A stretch of DNA of 23,395 bases from JAEZFI01 sp044508215. Lineage in GTDB: Bacteria; Actinomycetota; Acidimicrobiia; Acidimicrobiales; Microtrichaceae. Position 1 is the first letter of the stretch. Every line of letters begins with the position of its first letter. Under the pieces are notes generated by a model. It searched no databases. It worked only from the letters and a program-made list of their open reading frames with translations, and was not told where the DNA came from. The stretch spans positions 1 through 23,395 of the forward strand of contig JBIQID010000034.1 of the NCBI GenBank assembly GCA_044508215.1, read 5' to 3'. A program made the position numbers and the translations under genes. Shown piece after piece: positions 13,601-20,295 of the stretch.

Positions 13601-14993
13601 TCAGGTCGGCGGCGCTGGAGGGGTCCGTGCCGGTCGGTGAGCCGCCGAGCAGCACCGCAGCGGTGCGTCGGTGGGGGAGCCACTTCAACCAGTCCCACGA
13701 AGCGTCGTCCTCCACCGCCGCGGCGATGCCGACGTGCGCCGGGGAGTGCAGCGACGCCACTTGGAGCACGGCGGAGCGCGCGAGCGAGGCGACGGCCTGG
13801 CAGTCTCCGGCGAGGCCGAGGTTGCCGACCTCGCCGAGGTGGACCTCGATGGGGCTTCCGTCGAGGTCGCCGTACGGGGCCAACTGGTCGACGAGCTCGT
13901 CGCGCAGGCCGCTGGGACCCCCCTCGGGCAGCTCGATGGTGTGGTGTGACGGGACCGCACCCACCCCGCAACGGAGGGCGAGGAAGTCGGGGTGCCCCGG
14001 CTCCCGCTCCCAGAGGCGCGCGCCGAGCACGTCGACGAGGGTCAGCAGGTCGTCGTCGGAGGGATGGGAGTGCAACGCCACGGCCAGCTCCTCCGCCTGG
14101 GCGGCGCACAGCTCGTCGAGCTTCGCCACCACGGCGCGGCGCCACTCGCGGACGTCCTGGGCGTGGTCCGCACGGGCACCCGACCGGGACTCCAACGCCC
14201 CGGCGATCAGCAGCACCGGCATGAACAGGTAGAAGATCCCGGTCCTCCACCCACCGCCACCGAGCCCCATGAACGCCAGGCCCATGCAGACGGCAGCGAC
14301 GAGGCTCATCCACGGGAAGCGGAGGCCCCGCTGGCGGGCCGGCGGCGGGGGGAAGGCGAAGCGTCGGGCTTCGTCCCTGCGGACCAGGCGCGGCGGGCGG
14401 TTGAAGTGGAGGTCGTCGCCCAGCTGCTCAGCGGTCGCGGCGTCGTCGAGGGAGAGCGCCAGGACGGTCTCCCCGACCCGGATCAGGGCTCCGGCTTCGA
14501 TGCGGGTGGGGCCGTCGATGGCTCGGCCGTCGACCTCGGTGCCGTGGGCCGAACCCCGGTCGGCCAGCTCGACGGACCATCCGACGCTGACGTCGGCGTG
14601 GTGGCGGCTCACCGATGGGTCGGACAGCCGGAGGGTGCAGTCGGCGCCTCGCCCGATGGAGCTGGTCCCGCTCCGGAGCACGTGGCGGCGCCCGCGGTCC
14701 GGGCCGTCCACGACGACGAGGGCAGCGGGCGCCCGATCCGCGCGCCGCTCGACGCAGGGGCTCGGTGCGACGAGCTGCACCACCTCGCCACGACGCAGGC
14801 CCGAGGCGCCCACCGGCAGGTCGCGGTCGAGCACGCGCCCGCCGCTCGCCACCCGGATGGACCGCCCGGCCGGCTCGCCCAGGTGGGCCGCCAAGGCGTC
14901 CGCCAGGCTGCCGACCTCCATCGACCGCTCCATCTCGACCGCGACGTCGGCGTGCCGATCGCCGTCGGTCGTGACGCGGAGCTCGATCAGCAC
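10653..14993 (-). CDS. Type VII secretion ATPase: Ub-like/FHA/FtsK-SpoIIIE (EccC/EssC-like)
   Basis: This 1446-residue membrane ATPase would power WXG100 export. Residues about 1-76 look ubiquitin-like (YukD/EccD-N type). An FHA domain follows (about 90-185) with GRGADCTLRLSD and S129-R130-H131-H132, but the usual SxNGT is SAHGT, with H150 replacing Asn. Two transmembrane helices lie at about 226-245 and 252-268. Three P-loop domains follow. Domain 1 is intact (Walker A GTTGAGKS 656-663, Walker B VIVVDEFAAL with D762-E763). Domain 2 has GTSGAGKT (981-988) but Walker B LLLIDG, with Gly after D1087. Domain 3 has GPPRSGKT (1260-1267) and LVIDD (D1336-D1337). Three ATPase domains and two membrane helices match EccC/EssC; the FHA head is EssC-like. 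The GTG start at 14993 has GGAAG about 10 nt upstream and a promoter at 15077-15104. It heads the six-gene operon. Confidence 0.93.
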   Translation of the reverse strand: MLIELRVTTDGDRHADVAVEMERSMEVGSLADALAAHLGEPAGRSIRVASGGRVLDRDLPVGASGLRRGEVVQLVAPSPCVERRADRAPAALVVVDGPDRGRRHVLRSGTSSIGRGADCTLRLSDPSVSRHHADVSVGWSVELADRGSAHGTEVDGRAIDGPTRIEAGALIRVGETVLALSLDDAATAEQLGDDLHFNRPPRLVRRDEARRFAFPPPPARQRGLRFPWMSLVAAVCMGLAFMGLGGGGWRTGIFYLFMPVLLIAGALESRSGARADHAQDVREWRRAVVAKLDELCAAQAEELAVALHSHPSDDDLLTLVDVLGARLWEREPGHPDFLALRCGVGAVPSHHTIELPEGGPSGLRDELVDQLAPYGDLDGSPIEVHLGEVGNLGLAGDCQAVASLARSAVLQVASLHSPAHVGIAAAVEDDASWDWLKWLPHRRTAAVLLGGSPTGTDPSSAADLISRIEALVRSRTAERSDEGAQPGRSPSLVVLHDASLGIDRARIDDLLRDGPPVGVHVVWLDESFARLPSRLGATVVATHDAGEVDIAWTRAGRSQRVQAASARLDAVERAALRLSPLVDGGVRLGISAELAAEVRAPQVLGPLESWSDAAGVVERWRSAAPGRLRASVGALADGHPLVVDLRRDGPHALVAGTTGAGKSELLQSLVCGLALDLPPARVNFLLVDYKGGAAFRECADLPHTVGLVTDLDAAEVRRALVSLDAELRRREEILAAARVKDLPTLERLAPTEAPPALVIVVDEFAALSREVPEFVDGVVDIAQRGRSLGLHLVLATQRPAGVVTETIRANTNLRVALRMADATESLDVIDSALAASLPVRTPGRAVLRVGGSDLRVFQGVHLGARSDDGGRSVTVRSFGLNGAGDGGTTTLGDTWSSNGADAATDLARIVEACRAAADREALAPPFRPWKDPLPTVVDLRSLPPAERCASLPVALRDDPAAQEQAPLAIDLARDGHLAVFGTSGAGKTVLLRTLAAAAAARASDEPVRIDAIDAAGRGLAVLERLPEVGSVLDADRELERVLRLLRTLTRELDDRTALLASEGVDDIDRLHERLGDARLPRRLLLIDGLPAFHDRYERLQRGLALDLLGTILAEGRRVGLHVAMASEQRSGLFSPLLTSVQRRIVMRQASADDEASLGVQPGTLGPDAPAGRALIDGSTCQIAILGGSTDPELQHEALDQLAAATAGRDPAPAVPVLPATVLRRELRDRSTADRLVLGVAEDDLGPAVLELDGEHLCVFGPPRSGKTTALRLLAEEIRATATDRALRCIAARKDDALGGFAWDEVALGPAAGVELVERLCDDLELGSTGPTTLVIDDVVDLLDDGLEGPLEALLRRGIGHDLQVIASGDAGRATTWSEALKRLRGSRGGLLLQPDHDRDGDLLAVTLPMAPPVDAAPGRGYVVTRRTQPAFVQLCLPAGLAAPEAA

Positions 14994-15076
14994 CGCTCGC
15001 TCGCTTCCACGCGCCCACTGCTCTCACGCGGAGGATCAGAGGGGACCTCGGCACCGCCCGTCCCCGATGGCTCAGC

Positions 15077-15104
15077 AGTGTACGGATCGCCCGCGGAAGG
15101 TCAA
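15077..15104 (-). promoter_or_regulatory. Sigma-70-type promoter for the type VII operon
   Basis: On the minus strand, TTGACC (15104-15099) and TACACT (15082-15077) are separated by 16 bp, close to the housekeeping consensus. Predicted transcription starts near 15070, leaving a 5' UTR of about 77 nt before GTG 14993. This is the best-formed -35/-10 pair I found in the window. The KstR-like box starts 4 bp beyond the -35. Confidence 0.65.
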
Positions 15105-15107
15105 TAC

Positions 15108-15121
15108 GAGAACGCGTTCCA
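15108..15121. promoter_or_regulatory. KstR-like operator between the regulator and the secretion operon
   Basis: GAGAACGCGTTCCA matches TNNAACNNGTTNNA except for the first T, and its 10-bp core GAACGCGTTC (15110-15119) is a perfect palindrome. It lies 73 bp before the regulator's GTG, consistent with the known autoregulation of KstR, and directly next to the minus-strand promoter of the type VII operon. Whether it controls one or both directions cannot be told. Confidence 0.55.
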
Positions 15122-15194
15122 TTCGCGTGCCACCATTGATCGGCACGGTCCAGGGCGCGCACGCCCACCTGCCTGTCAGAGCGAAGGGAGCAGC

Positions 15195-15818
15195 GTGCCA
15201 CTCACCGAGTCGCAGGTCGCACGTCAGGAGCGCATGCTCGACGTCGCGTCTCGCCTCGCGACGGAGGGTGGTTTCGACGCGGTGCAGATGCGTGCGGTCG
15301 CAGCCGAGGCCGACGTGGCGCTCGGCACCCTGTACCGGTACTTCCCGTCGAAGGAGCACCTGCTGGTCTCGGCGATGCTCCGCCAGATCGGCAGCCTCGC
15401 CGACCGCCTCGCCGTGCGTCCTCCCCGGGGCGAGACGCCCGAGGAGCGGGTCGCCGACGTCCTGCGGCGGGCCAACGTGGCGCTGCAGCGGCTCCCGAAC
15501 TTCACCCTGGCCGTGGTCCGGGCGCTCGCCTCGGGCGACGAGTCGGTGGCGCCGGCGGTGCGGCAGGTGCGCGAGGCCATGCGGGCGATCATCCTCGGGG
15601 CGATCGGCCCCGACGAGGTGACGGAGCGCCACGAGCTGGTGGCCGAGCTCCTCGAAGAGGTGTGGCTGTCGGCGCTGGTCGCGTGGATCTCCGGGGTGCA
15701 GCCGGCGTCGTCGGTGATCCGCAAGCTGGAGGCGGCGACCCACCTGCTCCTCGCGGCCGGCGATCGATCTGCGATCGGCGGCGACGCGGGCACGTCGAAC
15801 GGAGGGGCAGGTGTCTGA
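15195..15818 (+). CDS. TetR-family regulator, KstR-like
   Basis: This 207-residue TetR repressor has its helix-turn-helix at about 31-53, including GGFDAVQMRAVAAEADVA and GTLYRYFPSKEHLLVSA. These stretches agree almost residue for residue with mycobacterial KstR (Rv3574) as I remember it, and the C-terminal VWLSALVAWISG also corresponds to KstR's VWLSNLLAWL. KstR represses cholesterol side-chain and upper-pathway genes and is released by 3-oxo-cholestenoyl-CoA type ligands. The GTG start at 15195 has AAGGGAG just upstream; the longer open frame is a shadow of the opposite ATPase gene. The stop overlaps the next gene by 8 bp. KstR-like boxes before its own gene and two other loci in the window support the assignment. 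The ligand here is not known. Confidence 0.9.
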   Translation: MPLTESQVARQERMLDVASRLATEGGFDAVQMRAVAAEADVALGTLYRYFPSKEHLLVSAMLRQIGSLADRLAVRPPRGETPEERVADVLRRANVALQRLPNFTLAVVRALASGDESVAPAVRQVREAMRAIILGAIGPDEVTERHELVAELLEEVWLSALVAWISGVQPASSVIRKLEAATHLLLAAGDRSAIGGDAGTSNGGAGV

Positions 15819-16734
15819 CGCGCCGCTCGTCACCGAAGGCGTCAGCGGCCTCGACATGCCGCTCGGGCGCCGCGTCGAGCTGCCCGGTCGCGGCACGACC
15901 TTCGTCCGCGACGTGGAGGGTCCCACGCCCGACGCCCCCGTGGTGGTGCTCCTGCACGGCTGGATGGCGAGCGGCGGGCTCAACTGGTTCGGTGCCTTCG
16001 CCCCGCTGTCGGAGCACTTCCGTGTGATCGCACCCGACCTGCGCGGCCACGGGCGTGGGATCAAGGGCTGGCGCCGGTTCCGGCTGTCGGACTGCGCGGA
16101 CGACGTGGCCGCGCTCCTCGACGAGCTGGGCATCGACGGGGCGATCATGTGCGGCTACTCGATGGGCGGCCCGGTCGCGCAGCTCCTGTGGCGTCGCCAC
16201 CCGGAGCTGGTGCGGGGCCTCGTGATGGCGGCCACGAGCGCGTCCTTCATCCCCGGACTGCAGCAGCGGATGGCGTTCGCAGGGCTGATGGCGGCCGCTG
16301 CCGGCGGCACGCGCACCGGGCAGATGTTCATGCGGGTGCCGCTCTGGACGCAGCGGTTCGTGCCGTTCCGGCCCGGTGAGCGGCCCAGCTCGCTGCAGCG
16401 TTGGGCCAGCCAGGAGTTCCGACGCCACGACATGCGGATGGTCTTCGAGGCCGGGAACGCGATCGCCGCCTTCTCGAGCCGCCGTTGGATCGGTGGCGTC
16501 GACGTGCCGACCACCGTCGTGGTGACGACCAAGGACCGGGCGGTGAACCCGAGCGAGCAGATCCGGCTGGCGCTGTCGATCCCGGACTCGGAGATCCAGC
16601 GCTACCCGGAGGGCCACGTGGCGCCGGTCGCCGAGTCGTTCGGCCCTGCGATCACCCGGGCCTGCGTCAGCGTCCAGGAGCGGATCGACGACGCAGGCGG
16701 GCACGCTCGCCATCGCCACCTCCGCTCGGTCTGA
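15811..16734 (+). CDS. Alpha/beta-hydrolase fold protein
   Basis: This 307-residue alpha/beta hydrolase has HGW (49-51) as the oxyanion loop, nucleophile S117 in the elbow GYSMGG, an acidic candidate D242 and catalytic H269 in EGHVAP, so the triad appears complete. A cap region lies at about 145-225. It lacks a signal peptide and is probably cytoplasmic. The GTG start overlaps the regulator gene by 8 bp and has GGAGG at 15801-15805, so it is translated with the regulator. Likely activities are ester, thioester or C-C bond hydrolysis in the same catabolic programme; the sequence does not tell which. The next gene follows after 37 bp. Confidence 0.88.
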   Translation: MSDAPLVTEGVSGLDMPLGRRVELPGRGTTFVRDVEGPTPDAPVVVLLHGWMASGGLNWFGAFAPLSEHFRVIAPDLRGHGRGIKGWRRFRLSDCADDVAALLDELGIDGAIMCGYSMGGPVAQLLWRRHPELVRGLVMAATSASFIPGLQQRMAFAGLMAAAAGGTRTGQMFMRVPLWTQRFVPFRPGERPSSLQRWASQEFRRHDMRMVFEAGNAIAAFSSRRWIGGVDVPTTVVVTTKDRAVNPSEQIRLALSIPDSEIQRYPEGHVAPVAESFGPAITRACVSVQERIDDAGGHARHRHLRSV

Positions 16735-16757
16735 CGCGGCGCGCCACGTCTCGGCGC

Positions 16758-16763
16758 TAGCTT
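16758..16763 (+). promoter_or_regulatory. Candidate internal -10 element before the acyl-CoA synthetase
   Basis: TAGCTT fits TANNNT and ends 8 nt before GTG 16772, the same spacing as at the alcohol dehydrogenase. GAGGG is only 1 nt from the start codon and thus poorly placed as a ribosome binding site. This suggests an internal leaderless promoter in addition to read-through from the regulator. No convincing -35 is present. Confidence 0.3.
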
Positions 16764-16771
16764 CCGAGGGC

Positions 16772-18364
16772 GTGGGGGACACGCTGTCGAGCTACAACCT
16801 GGCTGACGTCTGGGAGGCGATCGCCGATCGGGTGCCGGACCGGGTGGGGATCACCTGCGAGGGCACCTCGTACACGTACGCCCAGCTCGAGGAGGCGATG
16901 AACCGGCTGGCGAACTGGTTCACCTCCCAGGGCGTCGGAGCCGGTGACCACGTCGGCATCCACCTGACGAACGGCCCCGAGTACCTGGTGGCGATGTTCG
17001 CGGCGTTCAAGATCCGGGCGATCCCGGTGAACATCAACTTCCGGTACGTGGCCGGCGAGCTGCGCCACCTCTTCGGCAACGCCGAGCTGGTCGCGCTGGT
17101 GCACGGCGCCGAGTACTCGGAGCGCGTCGACGAGGTGTGGGATGACGTGCCGAGCCTGCGTGTCCGGTCGGTGGTGGGCGGCGACCACGAGGAACACCTG
17201 GCGTCGGCCGACCCGTCACGCCCGCAGGTGGAGCGGTCGGGCGACGACCGCTACCTCATCTACACGGGAGGGACCACCGGGCTCCCGAAGGGCGTCGTCT
17301 GGCGCCAGGAGGACGCCTTCTTCGCCTGCATCGGGGGAGGCGACCCGATGCGCCTGAACGGGCCGGTCGACGAGCCCGCGCAGCTCCTCGATCGCATCAT
17401 CGACTTCGACTTCACCTCGTATCCGTTGGCGCCCCTGATGCACGCGGCGGCGCAGTGGACATCGATCTCGTGGCTGTTCTGCGGTGCGCGGGTGGTCCTC
17501 GACCGTGGATCGTTCGACCCGCTGCGCGTGTGGGAGACGATCGGCCGGGAGAACGTCTCGACGTTGATCATCGTGGGCGACGCGATGGCCCGTCCGCTGG
17601 TCGACGTATGGGACGAGAAGGGCCCCTTCGAGGTCTCGTCGCTCTACGCGGTCGGCTCGGGCGGTGCGCCGTTGACCGCGGGCTTGAAGGAGCGCCTCCA
17701 CGAGATCCTCCCGAACGCGATGATCACCGACGGGTTCGGGTCGTCCGAGACCGGAGCGCAGGGGTCGCAGCGGCTGCAACCCGGCGAGCGCACCGCAGGG
17801 GTCACCCGCTTCAACCGCCTGGGTGAGGGGACCACGGTGCTGGACGACCAGCTGAGGGAGGTCCAGCCGGGCTCCGGGGTGGTCGGCCGGGTGGCGCTGA
17901 CCGGCCGGGTCCCGCTGGGCTACCACAACGACCCCGACGCCACGGCGGCGACCTTCGTGGAGGTCGACGGCCGGCGCTGGGTGGTCACGGGTGATGCCGC
18001 GACGGTCGAGGAGGACGGGACCATCACGCTCCTGGGGCGCGGGTCGGTGTCGATCAACACCGGCGGCGAGAAGGTCTTCCCCGAGGAGGTGGAGGCCGCG
18101 CTGAAGGAGCACCCTGCGGTCTACGACGCGGTGGTCGTGGGCGTGCCCGACGAGCGCTTCGGCGAGCGGGTCGCCGCGGTGGTCCAGTTCGTCGGAGGGC
18201 GCTCGGCAACGCTCGACGAGCTGGCGGAGCACTGCCGGGCGCACGTGGCCGGCTACAAGATCCCCCGCGCGCTGGCGGTGGTGCCGCAGGTCGTCCGCAG
18301 CCCGGTGGGCAAGGCCGACTATCGCTGGGCCAAGCAGGCGGCGCTCGACTCCGTCGCCTCGTGA
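16772..18364 (+). CDS. Acyl-CoA synthetase, FadD19-type
   Basis: This 530-residue ANL acyl-CoA ligase has P-loop YTGGTTGLPKG at 164-174 followed by VVWRQED, GFGSSETG at 321-328, TGD at 406-408, the hinge GRGSVSINTGGEKVFPEEV, and catalytic K514 in SPVGKADYRWA. The YTGGTTG.PKGV.WR.ED pattern and the ending SP.GK.DYRWAK are those of mycobacterial FadD19/FadD17-like enzymes that load C24-C27 steroid side-chain acids onto CoA. The N-terminus (YNLADVWEAIADRVPDR) aligns with the other FadD19-like protein here, supporting the GTG start. Its stop overlaps the start of the racemase gene (GTGA), so activation and epimerisation are coupled. Specificity for sterols rather than other branched acids is inference. 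Confidence 0.9.
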   Translation: MGDTLSSYNLADVWEAIADRVPDRVGITCEGTSYTYAQLEEAMNRLANWFTSQGVGAGDHVGIHLTNGPEYLVAMFAAFKIRAIPVNINFRYVAGELRHLFGNAELVALVHGAEYSERVDEVWDDVPSLRVRSVVGGDHEEHLASADPSRPQVERSGDDRYLIYTGGTTGLPKGVVWRQEDAFFACIGGGDPMRLNGPVDEPAQLLDRIIDFDFTSYPLAPLMHAAAQWTSISWLFCGARVVLDRGSFDPLRVWETIGRENVSTLIIVGDAMARPLVDVWDEKGPFEVSSLYAVGSGGAPLTAGLKERLHEILPNAMITDGFGSSETGAQGSQRLQPGERTAGVTRFNRLGEGTTVLDDQLREVQPGSGVVGRVALTGRVPLGYHNDPDATAATFVEVDGRRWVVTGDAATVEEDGTITLLGRGSVSINTGGEKVFPEEVEAALKEHPAVYDAVVVGVPDERFGERVAAVVQFVGGRSATLDELAEHCRAHVAGYKIPRALAVVPQVVRSPVGKADYRWAKQAALDSVAS

Positions 18365-19524
18365 GCGGCCCGCTCAGCGGCATCAGGGTCGTCGAGCTCG
18401 GAGCGCTCGGCCCGGCGCCGTTCTGCGCCATGGTGCTCGCCGACCTGGGCGCCGAGGTGCTGCGCGTCGAGCGTCCGAACAAGGCGGCGCCGGCCGACAC
18501 GATCGCCGTCGAGGACGGCCTCGCCGCGTTCGACGTGCTCTCCCGGGGACGGCCTTCCGCAGGCATCGACCTGAAGCACCCCGACGGGGTCGCGCTCGTG
18601 CGTCGCATGGCGGCGGGCGCGGACGTGCTCATCGAGGGGTTCCGTCCGGGGGTCGCCGAGCGGCTGGGCGTGGGGCCCGACGAGGTGCGCGCTGCGAACC
18701 CCCGCCTGGTCTACGGACGGATGACCGGCTGGGGGAGGAGCGGTCCGCTCGCTGACGAGCCCGGTCACGACCTCAACTACCTCGCCGTGGCCGGCGTGCT
18801 CGCCCACGTCGGCCGAGAGGGCCAGCCGCCCACCCCGCCGCTCAACCTCGTCGCCGACTTCGGGGGCGGTGGGATGCTCCTGGCGCTCGGGATCTGCGCG
18901 GCCCTGGTCGAGCGGTCGGTGTCGGGGCAGGGCCAGGTGGTCGACGCCGCCATGGTCGACGGCGCCGCGCTCCTGATGGCGCCCTTGTTCGGAGCGTGGG
19001 GGAGCGGGTTCTGGTCCGAGGACCGCGGGACCAACCTCTTGGACTCCGGCGCACCGTTCTACGACTCCTACCGCTGCAGCGACGGCGGCTGGATGTCGGT
19101 CGGAGCGATCGAGCCGCAGTTCTACGCGGCGCTCCTCGACGGCCTCGGCCTGGCGGGCGACGAGACCTTGCCCGACCAGAACGACACGGAGCGTTGGCCG
19201 GAGCTGCGGACGCGGCTCGCCGAGGTGTTCGCCACACGCACCCGCGACGAGTGGACGGAGCACTTCCGCGGTCGTGGCGCGTGCGTCGCCCCGGTGCTCA
19301 CGATGGGTGAGGCGGTGGAGCACCCGCACAACGTCGAGCGTGCGACGTTCGTGGACGTCGCAGGTGCGGTCCAGCCGGCACCGGCACCGAGGTTCTCCCG
19401 GACCCCGGGGAGCATCGATCGGCCGCCGCAGCGGGCGGGGGCGAACACGTTCGAGGCGCTCGAGGCGTGGGGCGTCGAACCGGGCGAGATCGACCGCTTG
19501 CGCGACGCCGGCGCGATCGCCTGA
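18361..19524 (+). CDS. CaiB/BaiF family alpha-methylacyl-CoA racemase (Mcr-like)
   Basis: This 387-residue protein closely follows Mycobacterium tuberculosis Mcr as I recall it. It has R38, H136 (GHDLNY), D166 (ADFGGG) and E251 (GAIEPQFYA), corresponding to Mcr R38, H126, D156 and E241, plus SGQGQVVDAAMVDG. AMACR enzymes interconvert 2R- and 2S-methylacyl-CoAs so that branched chains such as C27 steroid acids or pristanoyl-CoA can enter beta-oxidation. The GTG start overlaps the stop of the acyl-CoA synthetase by 4 bp, a fitting partner because that enzyme would supply the CoA ester. The gene ends 21 bp from the convergent decarboxylase-like gene. General CoA-transferase activity is less likely given the match to the racemase residues. 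Confidence 0.9.
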   Translation: MSGPLSGIRVVELGALGPAPFCAMVLADLGAEVLRVERPNKAAPADTIAVEDGLAAFDVLSRGRPSAGIDLKHPDGVALVRRMAAGADVLIEGFRPGVAERLGVGPDEVRAANPRLVYGRMTGWGRSGPLADEPGHDLNYLAVAGVLAHVGREGQPPTPPLNLVADFGGGGMLLALGICAALVERSVSGQGQVVDAAMVDGAALLMAPLFGAWGSGFWSEDRGTNLLDSGAPFYDSYRCSDGGWMSVGAIEPQFYAALLDGLGLAGDETLPDQNDTERWPELRTRLAEVFATRTRDEWTEHFRGRGACVAPVLTMGEAVEHPHNVERATFVDVAGAVQPAPAPRFSRTPGSIDRPPQRAGANTFEALEAWGVEPGEIDRLRDAGAIA

Positions 19525-19545
19525 GCGCCGTCCCCTCCCGGGTCG

Positions 19546-20295
19546 CTAGAGGACGACCGGTGCGTCGAAGGTGGCCTCCATGGAGGTGGACACCATCGTC
19601 GCGATCGGTCGGTGTGGGAAGCCCAGCTGCCGCAGCTCGTCGGCGAACGGGCCGCTGCCCACGGTGACGCTGGCTCCGCGGCCGACCAGCGCCCGCATCC
19701 CCCTGGTGCGGGTGGTCCACGACGTGCGCCGCAGCCGGCCGTCGTCGCCGTGCGAGTAGCAGACCATCTCGAGGGGCCTCGAGGGGACGGGGATGCGTCC
19801 TCGCCGCAGTCCCACCTCGACCGCCGGTGAGCCGTCGTCGTTGCGGAGCGTGGCCGTGGCGGCGTCCCCTTCGATCGTGACCCGCAGGTCGGCGATCCAC
19901 TTGGGGAAGCCCCAGATGCCTCGGCCGGCGATGCAGGTGAAACGCTGGTCGACGGGGAGCCGGTGGATGTAGGTCGCCATGCTGCCGCGCCGCACCGGCG
20001 GTTCACCCTCCGGCGGCTCGACGGCGAATGCGAGCCCCAGCTCGTCGTAGGTGTCGAGGTCGCTGTCGAGGTACTTCACGAGCGCCAGCACCACGAGCGA
20101 GCGACCGCCCTGCACCGCGGGGCGGAGACCGGACGGCTCGATGATGCGGGTGGCAGCGGCCGTGGGCACGGCGAACGTCGCGGACGCCATCCGGGCGCGG
20201 CGCACCGCGACGGGTGCGCCCACGGACCGACCGTCGACCGGGTACCGGCCGTCGGCGTCGGGCTCGATGCCGGCGAGCGCGACCTCGGCGGTCAT
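19546..20295 (-). CDS. Acetoacetate decarboxylase-like protein
   Basis: This 249-residue protein is of the acetoacetate decarboxylase family. The best landmark is GRGIWGFPKWIADL (about 124-137), where K132 aligns with the Schiff-base lysine of the family. DTYDELGLAF (81-90) carries a Glu in the region of the family's active-site acids, and CIAG precedes the lysine motif. Family members include true decarboxylases and others doing aldol/dehydration chemistry on beta-keto acids. The ATG overlaps the stop of the upstream FadD19-like gene by 4 bp (ATGA), so it is the second gene of a two-gene operon behind a KstR-like box. The substrate is unknown; the coupling suggests a 3-oxo or related intermediate of the same pathway. 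Confidence 0.8.
   Translation of the reverse strand: MTAEVALAGIEPDADGRYPVDGRSVGAPVAVRRARMASATFAVPTAAATRIIEPSGLRPAVQGGRSLVVLALVKYLDSDLDTYDELGLAFAVEPPEGEPPVRRGSMATYIHRLPVDQRFTCIAGRGIWGFPKWIADLRVTIEGDAATATLRNDDGSPAVEVGLRRGRIPVPSRPLEMVCYSHGDDGRLRRTSWTTRTRGMRALVGRGASVTVGSGPFADELRQLGFPHRPIATMVSTSMEATFDAPVVL

Noticed and set aside
11631..13640. Plus-strand open frame of 669 codons opposite the secretion ATPase, with a similar one at 10266-11594
   Set aside because: The opposite strand carries three P-loop domains in one frame. The plus-strand product has low-complexity Arg/Gly/Glu/Val content and no recognisable domain.
12235..14313. Alternative minus-strand frame of 692 codons inside the ATPase gene
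   Set aside because: It is Arg/Pro/Gly-rich out-of-frame sequence overlapping the clear ATPase reading frame.
15816..15834. TGACG/CGTCA inverted repeat resembling the 5542-5562 palindrome
   Set aside because: The spacer is 7 nt instead of 3 and the flanking arms do not match. It lies in coding sequence.
19441..19454. GCGAACACGTTCGA, a KstR-box-like sequence
   Set aside because: It lacks the first T and lies inside the racemase coding region near its 3' end, far from any promoter. Probably chance.
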